In this document: positions 1 to 9,310 of the stretch, one piece after another
Numbering within the stretch: the first letter of the stretch is position 1
Layout of the letters: every line of letters begins with the position of its first letter
Source of the DNA: Botryococcus braunii
Taxonomy: Eukaryota > Chlorophyta > Trebouxiophyceae
NCBI GenBank assembly: GCA_002005505.1
Contig: KV908534.1
Location: 107,934-171,933 of the forward strand
Direction of reading: 5' to 3'
Length of the DNA: 64,000 nt
Notes under the pieces: generated by a model
What the model saw: only the letters and a program-made list of their open reading frames with translations
What the model was told of the DNA's origin: nothing
Database searches by the model: none
Program-made: the position numbers and the translations under genes

Positions 1-659
1 GGTGATCTTCAAATGTACATTATTAGGATATGGGTCCACTATCCACATAAGGTACCTCGAGACACGTTCGGATGAGGTCTATTTCGAACATAAGGTACAA
101 TCTGATCTAGATTACGCATAAGTGTGAAAGGACTATTAAAGCTGCGATCACCGCATAGTCGAGCAACTGGTTTGGAAAGATACTGGGCACATAAGGATGC
201 CAGTCTTGTTCATGCAGTTGCATGTGTCTAAAGAGCAGACAGTCGTCCAGGACTGTAGCTGGAGAGGCACGAACTTACGACCTGTCTGCTTGCTTACAGG
301 TGCGGTGACGCAGGGTGTGTATTGGTAATGTGTTCATGTTTGATTGCTTGTTTGTAAGTGAACCATCTTAGTGTACAATCAAGTCTCCCAAACAGCCGAG
401 GGACGGAGTCTTGATTGAGTATAGGAAGGTACTTGCTTTCAGCCGTCAGGAGCTTATCCGTGTGTAGATGCTCATTGACAGATCAACGTATAACGGAACT
501 GGTTTGGAAAGATACTGGGCACATAAGGATGCCAGTCTTGTTCATGCAGTTGCATGTGTCTAAAGAGCAGACAGTCGTCCAGGACTGTAGCTGGAGAGGC
601 ACGAACTTACGACCTGTCTGCTTGCTTACAAGATACGCCACTGCCCATAACCTTTTACA
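1..659 (+). repeat. Copia-1 5' LTR (left end missing)
   Basis: Matches 13302-13947 with scattered substitutions. It contains two copies of a ~132-bp unit (168-299 and about 499-630). The first is followed by GT (CAG|GTGCGG) and the second by AGATACG. Two ACATAAGGTAC motifs occur at about 45-55 and 88-98. The end, GCCCATAACC then TTTTACA, is complementary to the primer site that follows. Confidence 0.92.
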
Positions 660-690
660 GGTTATGGGCCCACGCCCTTCCAGCTGAGCC
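660..690 (+). other. Copia-1 primer-binding site, half-tRNA type (initiator tRNA-Met)
   Basis: GGTTATGGGCCCACG begins directly after the LTR. It is the reverse complement of the anticodon stem-loop of eukaryotic initiator tRNA-Met (GGGCCCAUAACC), not of a tRNA 3' end. Further matches (CTTCC, GCTG, GCC) continue along the recalled tRNA 5' half. This mirrors Drosophila copia, which is primed by a cleaved 5' half of that tRNA. Confidence 0.8.
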
Positions 691-708
691 AAGGGCAGAC
701 AGGAGTGC

Positions 709-858
709 ATGGCATCATCGGATGCATCTGTACTGGGTTTTCCACGGACTCGCCTGACGGCAAGAAGAAGTAAAAAGGAACAACTGGATATTCACTCAGA
801 AGGCCTACCTACAGAGTCTTCAACCTCTTGGGAAGTTTTTTTAAGTGAAGTGACCTGA
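709..858 (+). CDS. Copia-1 leader ORF, small basic protein (49 aa)
   Basis: An ATG-initiated ORF of 49 codons lies between the primer site and gag, in the position of the leader ORFs of Copia-2 and Copia-4. It contains the basic stretch PRTRLTARRSKK (residues 12-23). This resembles the H3-tail-like RTKQTARK of Copia-2 (R-T-x-x-T-A-R) but much less exactly. The remainder is acidic and serine-rich and resembles nothing I know. It may be a degenerate relative of the Copia-2/4 leader ORF or a chance ORF. Translation is unproven, and the host element is decayed. Confidence 0.35.
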   Translation: MASSDASVLGFPRTRLTARRSKKEQLDIHSEGLPTESSTSWEVFLSEVT

Positions 859-1070
859 GATTATCACCCGTCGTCGTTATCGTGAGACCGTCAGTAGGTC
901 CGGGTGGTCAGGCAATTGAATTGCTGAAGAATATTTTGCATATCTTGCATATTAAGGTTACATGCTAGACCTCGAAAGGGTGGAATACTTGAAAGTGCTG
1001 TGGTGTACGCCGGAAGGGTATACTTAAATCAGCTGTGTCAGGCTGAACGCTGTGAGAGGAAGTGAAGTGT

Positions 1071-2874
1071 ATGACCAGACCTCAAACTCGTTCTCAAAGC
1101 AAGGTTTCTGAAAGTAATCCCAGCAGTACAGAGACTATGGCAACACCAGCAGGAGGCAGCACGGCCTCCTCAGGAGCTGGACAGTCAGGACAGACCACTA
1201 GAGGCACTGCAGCCAGCTCGTATGCGTACACGATGAACTCGTCCAATCCCAAGATGTCTACGCAGCTGAAGGCTGATCGCACTAATTTCAGGGCCTGGCG
1301 TGAAGAGCTGGAGTCCTGCGCAATGCAAAAAGGAGCTATGGGAGCGTTGGAGACAGCCATGCCTAAGACCGCAGAGAACGCAGTAGTAAAACATTTCATT
1401 TTGCAGTCTGTCCCGTCCATGTGGCAGGACGAAGTCAAACAGCGGGGGAGCTCTTTTGACTTCATTCAGTGGATGGCAGACCGCTGCACCGGAGGGAAGG
1501 ACAGGGAAATCAACGAGAAGTGGATCAAGGGGCTCAAACAAGGCATGGTGAAGGGAGAGACAGTGCAAGAATGGTGCCACCGAGTCATCAGTATTGCCGC
1601 CTCCCCGGAGGCCAATATCCATCAGCTGAGCGACCGCCAGATCTGCGGGTATATGTATAAGGGGCTACCTGCAGTCTTGCAGAACGACGCTTGGGCAATT
1701 ACCTCCGCCAAGTCAGACCCCTACAACATGCTGGAGACGATCCTCACTGCCATTGAGAACTTGGAGTACCAGGATATCCCGTTGGCAGAGTCAGTGCAAG
1801 TCACAGCATCAGCTGCCGCAGTTATGGCAGCAGCAGCAGCAGCCGTGCCAGCTCAGGGTGGAATCCCTGGGCCTCCCCAAGGCGCTGGAGCTGCACCGGG
1901 CGCTGGAGCAGCACCAGGAGAGGGAGCTGGAGCACCTGCTGATGGTCAGGCGCCCTATGGCCCTTCTGCTCACAACGCTGGAGGCATGGGGCGAGGGTCT
2001 GGACGTGGCAGGAGGCCAAAGGAGGAACTGGCGTGTCGCTTCTGCAACAGGACGGGACATTTCTGGAGGGAGTGCTTGGATCTGAAGAGGCTGCAAGCTC
2101 TACATGGCACAATGCAAGCTGCAAGTGCGGGCCCAGCTGCGTGGTGGGGCACTGGAGCTCCTCAGCAACAAGAAAGCTCCTCCAGGTGCTCCCACCACCA
2201 CCTCCTCCAGGTGCTGGTGAGCCTATGTTCGTTTCGTTGAATGTGCTTACCCCTACGTCTCATGGGGCTTGCAGTACCTCGTGGCTGATAGACAGTGGTG
2301 CATCGGTGCACCTTGTAAATGATCTGTCGTTACTACACAACCCAGTCATGCATGCCCAACCCCTCCGTCTTCATTTGGCCACTTCTGACGCCAAAGGAGG
2401 GATAGTTGCAACTGGGTCTGTCTGTCTGATCAATGCCAGACAAGAGGTGTTTTGGCTGCATAATGTGCAGTGTGTGCCCACTGCACACACTAATCTGATT
2501 TCTGTCACAGGAGCCATTCAGGATGGAGCATCATTCCTCACTGACAGTGCAGGTGGGTACACGACCATGAAAGGCCCAGCAGGCTGGTCGGGTCAGATAG
2601 CCAGAGAGCGAGGGCTGTTTTTTTTTTTTTTAGAATGGGTGTGTCCAGTCAAGAGCCAGCATGCTGCGCAGCCACAGTCCAGTCCTCATGTTGCCTCGTA
2701 TCATGCCAGGAAAGGGCACGTGTATATAGATAGACTACTGTGGCATGCAAGGTTGGGGTCATCCTGGGGTTAAGAGTATGACAAGGTTGGACAACGAAGA
2801 TCTGGTAACTGGGATCAATGTGTCCCTTGCTCCATGCTCAGAGTGTTCTCCCCAGTGTGAGTCATGTATACAAG
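1071..2874 (+). pseudogene. Copia-1 gag-protease, 5' part (frameshifted)
   Basis: Gag starts at the ATG at 1071 (MTRPQTRSQS...). It has an A/G/P-rich linker and a CCHC zinc knuckle (C-R-F-C...H...C near 2030-2075), then shifts frame around 2150-2200. The protease region with DSGASVHLVND (about 2290-2325) is in another frame. A homopolymer run of T (about 2619-2631) lengthens a short Phe tract relative to Copia-3. A further frame change near 2755 disrupts the WHARLGHPG GAG-pre-integrase motif. The sequence stops at 2874, where Copia-2 inserted. Product when intact: capsid/nucleocapsid plus aspartic protease. Confidence 0.88.
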
Positions 2875-3565
2875 TGTTGTGTTAATTAATTTTATGCCTT
2901 TCCCTCAGAGGAGTAATAATGGCAAGTCTCCGTATAAAGACAATACCAATTAGGAAAGAGAGGCAGAACCCTGAGTTCTGCCAGGCAATACATGCATTTG
3001 AACGAAGACTATCATAACGCAAGTTACAGACACGTTTGTAGAAAGGAGGCATATGGGGCAAGCACGGATAGGGAAGGCACTTGGTTGGAACTATAGTGGC
3101 ACTCCGGGTGTCTATCAATCAGTTGCTAACCAGTCCTTGACTTGTATATGTCCGTGCCTACTTAACAACGCACAAGTAGGAGGACATCGTCTAACACCCT
3201 CCGTGCCGCCACCATGCAGGTGACTTAATCCTTATTGTATTCCTGGATTTAGCACTCAGATGAACATTGTTAGAACATGTTAGACATATAGAGTTGAGTT
3301 TAGCTCATCGGACAAAGTAATGAACACGACCTGGGTGAGAGCAGGTTAGGCGTGTTTGAACTGCGTCACCTTGTTAGGAGAGATGAGAGATATTGTAACA
3401 CTTGGTTGGAACTATAGTGGCACTCCGGGTGTCTATCAATCAGTTGCTAACCAGTCCTTGACTTGTATATGTCCGTGCCTACTTAACAACGCACAAGTAG
3501 GAGGACATCGTCTAACACCCTCCGTGCCGCCACCATGCAGGATACGCCAAGCCCAGAATATTTCA
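2875..3565 (+). repeat. Copia-2 5' LTR
   Basis: Identical to 9324-10014 except for one observed base. Begins TGTTGTGTTAATTAATTTTA and ends CCCAGAATATTTCA. It holds the internal duplication annotated separately. The fold-back to the primer site is weaker than in the other families (CCCAGAATA instead of CCCATAACC). Confidence 0.96.
3078..3540 (+). repeat. Intra-LTR direct duplication of Copia-2, intron-like borders
   Basis: A 142-bp unit occurs at 3078-3219 and 3399-3540, apparently without differences, at a period of 321 bp. The same arrangement is in the 3' LTR near 9527-9989. Copy 1 ends CCATGCAG|GTGACT, a plausible 5' splice site. Copy 2 ends CCATGCAG|GATACG, a plausible 3' splice site after a C-rich stretch. 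Splicing from 3220 to 3540 would leave one unit, which is the form seen in Copia-4. Splicing is inferred, not observed. Confidence 0.8.
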
Positions 3566-3580
3566 GGTTATGGGCCCACG
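3566..3580 (+). other. Copia-2 primer-binding site, half-tRNA initiator tRNA-Met type
   Basis: GGTTATGGGCCCAC starts immediately after the LTR and complements the anticodon stem-loop region of initiator tRNA-Met. Confidence 0.82.
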
Positions 3581-3633
3581 GGCTCGGATGCTGAGAGTGG
3601 GTGGCGCCTAAATCGGAGCTCACTAGACTGTGA

Positions 3634-3876
3634 ATGGCGAAGAAGCGGACAAAGCAAACAGCCAGGAAGACCACCAACCTCAACGTTCCAGCGCGCTTGA
3701 GATCAGGACCTCCGTCATACAACGAACTAATCAGAGAAGGAGGACAACGTGGAGACCGCAATCCTGACGAGAGAGCCTTTATCGTCAAAGACTACATCTT
3801 TCACCTTCACGTTGGCTGTCCGTTAGCTCAACCCACCTGGTTCAGAAGTAAGATCTTGCTGCTACCTTGCGAGTAA
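3634..3876 (+). CDS. Copia-2 leader ORF1: histone H3 tail-like N-terminus (80 aa, C-terminally shortened)
   Basis: This ORF lies between the primer site and gag and ends 26 bp before the gag ATG. It begins MAKKRTKQTARKTT. RTKQTARK is identical to H3 residues 2-9 (R2, K4, R8 and K9 included), followed by T-T where H3 has S-T. Residues 15-60 match the Copia-4 ORF1 closely (PARLR.GPPSYN.LIR.GGQRGDR.PDERA.IVKDY.FHL). From about residue 70 the sequence diverges and stops, so about 90 residues present in Copia-4 are missing. The start has T at -3 and G at +4, while gag has A at -3, so leaky scanning could serve both. No known domain was recognised beyond the tail; the function is unknown. It is not a histone gene, because the histone fold is absent. 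Confidence 0.7.
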   Translation: MAKKRTKQTARKTTNLNVPARLRSGPPSYNELIREGGQRGDRNPDERAFIVKDYIFHLHVGCPLAQPTWFRSKILLLPCE

Positions 3877-3902
3877 TGGAGTTATAAGACAACTGGGGAA
3901 TT

Positions 3903-6900
3903 ATGACTTCCAAGAAGAAAGGATCATCAGCTAGTGGAGCATCAACGTCAAGCAGTGAACCAGCCTCATCCACACCCATCAGAGAACCGTGTACTCCCAG
4001 CACCTCAAGAGGCAGCGGAGATGAGCTGCCCAAGATTATCCCAACAAATGTCAAGGTACACATAAAACTGAAGGAACGGGGGACAAATATTATTGTTTGG
4101 AAGAATGCATTTTTGGCAGCAAATGAGTCAAAAGGGTCTTTGCCTGCCATCCTGGAGGCTATGCCTGGTACAGCACATGACGCAGCCGCAATGTTACTGA
4201 TTTATGAGTCAGTCCCAGAGGAATGGCTGGGACCTCTGTCTAATCTGCCCTCTGCTTATGATGCATATGAGTTCATCTGCAGAAAGTTTATTGGTGGATA
4301 TAATATCGAGGCCAATGCAGATTGGCTCCAAGAAATGAGCCAGGGAATGAAACATGACGAGACGATTTCGCAATATGTCAACAGAATGATCAACCTGAAG
4401 GCATGCCTTGACAGGAACAACCATGCTCTACTGGATGCACACGTTGCAACCCAGATTGTGCAGGGCTTGCCTGATGCAGCTAAAGAGCCAGGAATGATCA
4501 CAACTGCTGCAGCACAACCCCTGGAGAAGCTGGCTGGACTTCTGCGCAACACAGCAGCTGCAGTGGGTTTTGATGAATATGCTCCTCGCCAACCAAGGGT
4601 TTTGGCTCTTGGACAAGGCTCCAGTGGAGCCAATACCCCACCAGCTGCCAGTGCAGTCCATCAGCAGGCCCAACCAACTGTCTCTGAGGCCAAGTCCGAG
4701 ACTAAGGGCATCTGCAACTACTGCAATAAGAAGGGGCATTACTGGAGGGACTGTCGAAAGAGGAAGCGGGACGAGGAGACCCAACGGAACGTAGTGGCAG
4801 CGGTCCAACAATTGCAGGGAATGTGGCCACAGGGACCTCCACATATGGGTGGCCCACACCCTCCTGCAGCCCAGCTGGCGCACCCTGGACTGGATGCCTT
4901 TCCGGCATGGTTCCAACCCCCAGCTCCCCCACCTCCACCACCTGGAGGTATGCCATACATAATTTCCCTCAACATCCTGAAGACTCCTGTCAGAAATTCG
5001 TCTCTGCAATCCTGGCTGGTTGACAGTGGAGCATCTGTACATCTGGTGAATGATGTGACCCTACTACATAATCCAACTGTGCATGCCAAACCCATCCCAT
5101 TACATCTGGCCACTTCAGATGCCACTGGAGGAATTGTAGCATCAGGCTCTGTCTGCATCCTCAGTCGAGTGGGAGTTCCCCTGTGGATACATCATGTTCA
5201 GTGTGTTCCTTCTGCAACCTCAAACATACTGTCAGTATCTGCAGCATTGCGGGATGGGGCAGTCTTTCGCACAGATGATGTTGGAGCGTTCACTGAAGTC
5301 TGTGGTCCAAACAGCTGGAGGTCTCGGATCAGTGCAGAGAAAGGGCTATTTTATATTCATCAAGTTGTAGCTCTGAGTCCCAGTGTTAACCACAGAAGAA
5401 TTTCAGCTGCTGTGAAGTCCAAAACCCCCACCCAAAACTCACACAACTGTGCCAGACGATACCTCTGGCATAGCAGAATGGGACATCCAGGTGAAACATG
5501 GATGCAGCGCCTAACCAATGAGGACCTGGTCTCGGGACTTGATACATCCCTATGTCCCTGCTCCAATTGTCCAGTCTACTGTGAAGCATGTATTGAGGGA
5601 AAGACGTCTCGGCCTCCATTTGGAATAAGCAGTAGACCAGCTGTTGAACCACTTGACAGAGTACATATTGACACTGTGGGCCCCATTTTTCCTGCTGCAG
5701 TAACTGGTGAACGTTACTGGGTGACTGCTTTGGATGAGTCATCTCAGTTAAAGGCGGTCCTGCCTGTGAAGTCCAAAGATGCCATCAGTGCTGCTGTGAG
5801 GGACCTCATTCTATACTGGCAGACCCAGAAGAAAACCAAAGTGAAGTGTGTCCGGTGTGACCGTGGAACTGAATTTCTGAATGCCACGTTCAAAGAATTT
5901 TGTGCATCCCAGGGGACTAAATTGGAGACCTCAGCTCCTTACACCCCGCAACAGAATGGAGCGGCTGAAAGAGCCAATCGCACCCTCAAGGAACGTACCA
6001 GGACTCTTCTGGCTTTTGCAGCTGCCAGTCCAACGTTGTGGAAGGAGGCCCTGGAAACTGCATGCACCCTACTGAACATGGGTCCCAGTACCGGGAGGGA
6101 CCGCACGCCATCAGAATTATTTTTTGGCTACAAACCAAATGTAACCCCACTGCGTACCTGGGGTTGCTTGGCCTTTGTGCACATTCCTGATGTCCAGCGC
6201 TCTGTGTTTTCCCCTAAAACTGTGCCAGGGATGCTTACTGGTTACTCAGCCTCCTCCAAAGCCTATCGGATCTATGTGGGAGGGGGTATCTGGAAGGAGA
6301 GCAGAGATGTGGTTTTCGTGGAGCACCTCAGGGGAGCCTCTCGGGTTGGCATGAGCGTTTCCTCAACACAGTCTACAGAGTTTCTGTGTCCTGAGCCCTC
6401 TGCAAGTGACACTCCCCCAGTCTTTCCCGGCACCTCCCCTGGCACAACCAACATCAGCCTTGAGACAGATCTTGATGACCCACACAGTGAGCCTGAGTAC
6501 CTGCCAGCCTCCAGCAACCTCCCCACACAGCCTGTCACAGGACCCCCCAGTGAGGCTGAGCCCGAGCCTGAATCCAGAAGACTGTGTGACCCAGTGGAGA
6601 TGGATCAAACCCTGGAGGCAGTACAGGACTTAGCCAGAGGAGTGAGACAGGACTCCCACCTTCGACCGCAGATGGAGCGAGCCCAGGAGGTCCTCAGACC
6701 AACTAGGTCTGATTGCCGCAACCACCAATTGGATGGCCTGACCCGGGCTCAACGACACGAACAACGCACTGCCGCCAAAGACCTCCTGCTGCCACAGGAG
6801 AAGGGAGAGAGCAGAGAGCGAGAGGGGTTGACTGAATGTGACTCTCTGTCACAGGGACCAGGGGAAGTGCAGCTAGAGGGTGATTCACATGAGGGGCATG

Positions 6901-9305
6901 AATTGCATGTGAGTGCAGTGAGGGGGGCAGCTACATGCAAAGCTGCAAATGGTCCCGGGGAGCTGAGCAGTATGGGTGGGTCTTGTTCAGTGACTGAGAG
7001 AAATGTAAGAGATGTGACCATGCAGAGTTCTTCTGGCAACCCGTCCAGTCAGAGCACTCCTGGACGGGACTGTGGTGGCAGCCACCGGTCAGAGGAAGCA
7101 TCATATGCTTTCTCTGCACCAGCCAAACATGATTGTGAGCGGGAGACAGGATCTGCATCCTTGACTCCATGTAAGGGACGAGAGGAGGAGGTGAATCAGG
7201 AGCACAGACATTGTGGAGACAGACCAAATTACAAGTGCTCACTGAGAGGTACCTGTGCCTGGGAGAGTGATGTCAGAGATGTGAGGTCACTCCCAACAGT
7301 GACATGCAGTCGGTCTGAGAGGCATGTGGATCACATAAATCAGGGGAAGTATGCAGACACTCTGCCATATCCCGATGTTGCTTGTGAGAGACCTGAAGAG
7401 TCTGAACTCTTGCAGGCATGTCAGAGTGTGTCTGAGGAGGTGAATCGGAAGTCTGGACAATGTGAAGGGATTCCAAATTACAAAGACTGTCCGAGAGGTA
7501 CCTGTGCATGGGAGGATGATGTGAGGGATGAGCAGAGTAACTTGTGCAAAGCCAAGTGTGAGTCCAAGCGAGAGCGTGCTATGAGAGAGCATTCTACTTC
7601 TACTGGAGAGCCTGTGATGTGTAACTCAGCGAGTGTCAGTGGAAGAGTAGTGGGTTCTGGACAAAGTGAGAGAAAATCAGGCAATTCAGAGGAAAAGCAC
7701 ACAGGTGTCAGATTTGGGAAAATTCACGTTCCCTCTAATTTGAGAGAAGCACAGATGTCTCCCCAGTGGGAATACTGGAAGGCAGCTATGCAGGAAGAGC
7801 AAAATTCTCTAGATACTCATGAGGTCATGGAGTATGTTCCGAGACCTCGTGGACATAAGGTTATTCCAGTTCACTGGATATTTTCAGTGAAAATGGATGC
7901 ACATGGCAATGTTGTGAGATTCAAGGCCAGATTAGTGGCACAGGGATGCAGACAAATCCCTGGAGTGGATGTGATGGAGGTCTTTGCTCCTACTAGTAGC
8001 TATGGAGCTAGAAGAGCTCTGCTTGCTGTTGCTGCAAGAGAGGGCTGTGAAATTCATCAGGTGGACGTTAAGACCGCCTTTCTGAATGGTGAGCTCGAGG
8101 AGGAAGTATATGTAACGCAACCTCCTGGCTTTGAGAATGGTGATAAGAATATTGTGTGCCGATTGAGAAAGGCGTTGTATGGCCTGAAGCAGGCTCCACG
8201 TGCCTGGCACAAAACCCTGAATGACAAACTTGAAGTCATGGGGTATGAGGTGTGCAAGAGTGATGCGGGAGTGTATGTGAGATGCTCTACTGATGGAGGA
8301 AAGTCCTATGTGCTGATCTATGTTGATGATCTTCTGATAGTTTCCAAGGGCATGTCAGAAATCGAGAGAGTGAAGGGACTTCTCAAGAAAGAATTCACCA
8401 TCCATGATCTTGGGGAAGTGAAGGATTTCTTGGGATGTCAAGTGATGAGAGATAGAGATAAAGGGCTGATCACCCTGAGTTGCATCCCTAAAATCGATGC
8501 ACTTGTAGAGAAATTTGGCTTGGATCTTGAGTCAGTGGGACCTGATACTCCCATGACAAAAGATTTCGTAATGTCCCAAAGGCCTGCACCGAGAGATGGG
8601 AGCGACAGCATTGGTGCTGGCAGTCCACTACCTCCAGGTCACCGTTACTGTGAGTTAGTAGGGTCTCTTCTGTATATAGCCAACACCACACGTCCCGATA
8701 TAGCTCAGGCAGTAGGTGTATTGTCTCGTTATCGCATATCTCCCACCACAGCACATTGGAATGAAGCCATCCGTGTGTTGAAGTATCTGAAAGGAACCCG
8801 AGATTTGGTTCTAACTCTCGGAGGGGGGGAGATAGAGCTAGAAGGCTATGTGGATGCCGACTATGGAGGTGATCAGGATCATCGCTTCTCTACCACTGGC
8901 TTTGTCCTCACTGTGTTTGGAGGAGCAGTAGTGTGGGGAAGTAAAAAGCAATCTGCTGTTGCCACTTCAACAGTGGAGGCTGAATTCATGGCAGCAAGTG
9001 CTGTTGTGAAGGAAGCAAATTGGCTGAGAGGTTTCCTGGAGGAAATTGGAGTGTTACCGTGGATAGTGAAGATTCATTGTGACAACCAAGGGTGTATAAA
9101 CCACCTGAGGAATCCGGTGTACTCCAAACACACAAAGCATATTGCAATTAGCTGTCATTTCGCACGTGAAGCTATTGCAAAGGGGCAGGTTGAATTCAAG
9201 TACATTCAATCTGCTAGAAATGTGGCTGACATTTTTACCAAACCACTAGTTAGACAAGTGTTTCTGGGACATCGTAACTCACTGGGACTGGCCAAGTTTC
9301 TGTGA
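3903..9305 (+). CDS. Copia-2 gag-pol polyprotein (1800 aa, intact)
   Basis: One uninterrupted ORF encodes all proteins needed for particle formation, cDNA synthesis and integration. Order by approximate residue: gag 1-260; zinc knuckle CNYCNKKGHYWRDC at ~270; aspartic protease DSGASVHLVND at ~372; GAG-pre-integrase RRYLWHSRMGHPG at ~518; integrase core with HIDTVGP (~587), DRGTEF (~653) and PQQNGAAERANR (~680); a ~450-residue acidic, Cys-containing spacer; RT with FLNGELEEEVY (~1393) and YVDDLL (~1473); RNase H with DADYGG (~1650), EAEFMAAS and KHIAISCHFA. Start chosen at the first ATG, shared with Copia-4 (MTSKKK). It ends at TGA just before the polypurine tract. The spacer contains a duplicated module (near 7200-7280 and 7445-7530). 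No frame break was found, so it may still be competent. Confidence 0.96.
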   Translation: MTSKKKGSSASGASTSSSEPASSTPIREPCTPSTSRGSGDELPKIIPTNVKVHIKLKERGTNIIVWKNAFLAANESKGSLPAILEAMPGTAHDAAAMLLIYESVPEEWLGPLSNLPSAYDAYEFICRKFIGGYNIEANADWLQEMSQGMKHDETISQYVNRMINLKACLDRNNHALLDAHVATQIVQGLPDAAKEPGMITTAAAQPLEKLAGLLRNTAAAVGFDEYAPRQPRVLALGQGSSGANTPPAASAVHQQAQPTVSEAKSETKGICNYCNKKGHYWRDCRKRKRDEETQRNVVAAVQQLQGMWPQGPPHMGGPHPPAAQLAHPGLDAFPAWFQPPAPPPPPPGGMPYIISLNILKTPVRNSSLQSWLVDSGASVHLVNDVTLLHNPTVHAKPIPLHLATSDATGGIVASGSVCILSRVGVPLWIHHVQCVPSATSNILSVSAALRDGAVFRTDDVGAFTEVCGPNSWRSRISAEKGLFYIHQVVALSPSVNHRRISAAVKSKTPTQNSHNCARRYLWHSRMGHPGETWMQRLTNEDLVSGLDTSLCPCSNCPVYCEACIEGKTSRPPFGISSRPAVEPLDRVHIDTVGPIFPAAVTGERYWVTALDESSQLKAVLPVKSKDAISAAVRDLILYWQTQKKTKVKCVRCDRGTEFLNATFKEFCASQGTKLETSAPYTPQQNGAAERANRTLKERTRTLLAFAAASPTLWKEALETACTLLNMGPSTGRDRTPSELFFGYKPNVTPLRTWGCLAFVHIPDVQRSVFSPKTVPGMLTGYSASSKAYRIYVGGGIWKESRDVVFVEHLRGASRVGMSVSSTQSTEFLCPEPSASDTPPVFPGTSPGTTNISLETDLDDPHSEPEYLPASSNLPTQPVTGPPSEAEPEPESRRLCDPVEMDQTLEAVQDLARGVRQDSHLRPQMERAQEVLRPTRSDCRNHQLDGLTRAQRHEQRTAAKDLLLPQEKGESREREGLTECDSLSQGPGEVQLEGDSHEGHELHVSAVRGAATCKAANGPGELSSMGGSCSVTERNVRDVTMQSSSGNPSSQSTPGRDCGGSHRSEEASYAFSAPAKHDCERETGSASLTPCKGREEEVNQEHRHCGDRPNYKCSLRGTCAWESDVRDVRSLPTVTCSRSERHVDHINQGKYADTLPYPDVACERPEESELLQACQSVSEEVNRKSGQCEGIPNYKDCPRGTCAWEDDVRDEQSNLCKAKCESKRERAMREHSTSTGEPVMCNSASVSGRVVGSGQSERKSGNSEEKHTGVRFGKIHVPSNLREAQMSPQWEYWKAAMQEEQNSLDTHEVMEYVPRPRGHKVIPVHWIFSVKMDAHGNVVRFKARLVAQGCRQIPGVDVMEVFAPTSSYGARRALLAVAAREGCEIHQVDVKTAFLNGELEEEVYVTQPPGFENGDKNIVCRLRKALYGLKQAPRAWHKTLNDKLEVMGYEVCKSDAGVYVRCSTDGGKSYVLIYVDDLLIVSKGMSEIERVKGLLKKEFTIHDLGEVKDFLGCQVMRDRDKGLITLSCIPKIDALVEKFGLDLESVGPDTPMTKDFVMSQRPAPRDGSDSIGAGSPLPPGHRYCELVGSLLYIANTTRPDIAQAVGVLSRYRISPTTAHWNEAIRVLKYLKGTRDLVLTLGGGEIELEGYVDADYGGDQDHRFSTTGFVLTVFGGAVVWGSKKQSAVATSTVEAEFMAASAVVKEANWLRGFLEEIGVLPWIVKIHCDNQGCINHLRNPVYSKHTKHIAISCHFAREAIAKGQVEFKYIQSARNVADIFTKPLVRQVFLGHRNSLGLAKFL

Positions 9306-9310
9306 GGTAA

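Noticed and set aside
3634..3876. A histone H3 gene or retrocopy of one
   Set aside because: Only residues 2-9 of H3 match. The rest of the tail (GGKAPRKQL) and the histone fold are absent, and the same ORF recurs upstream of gag in Copia-4.
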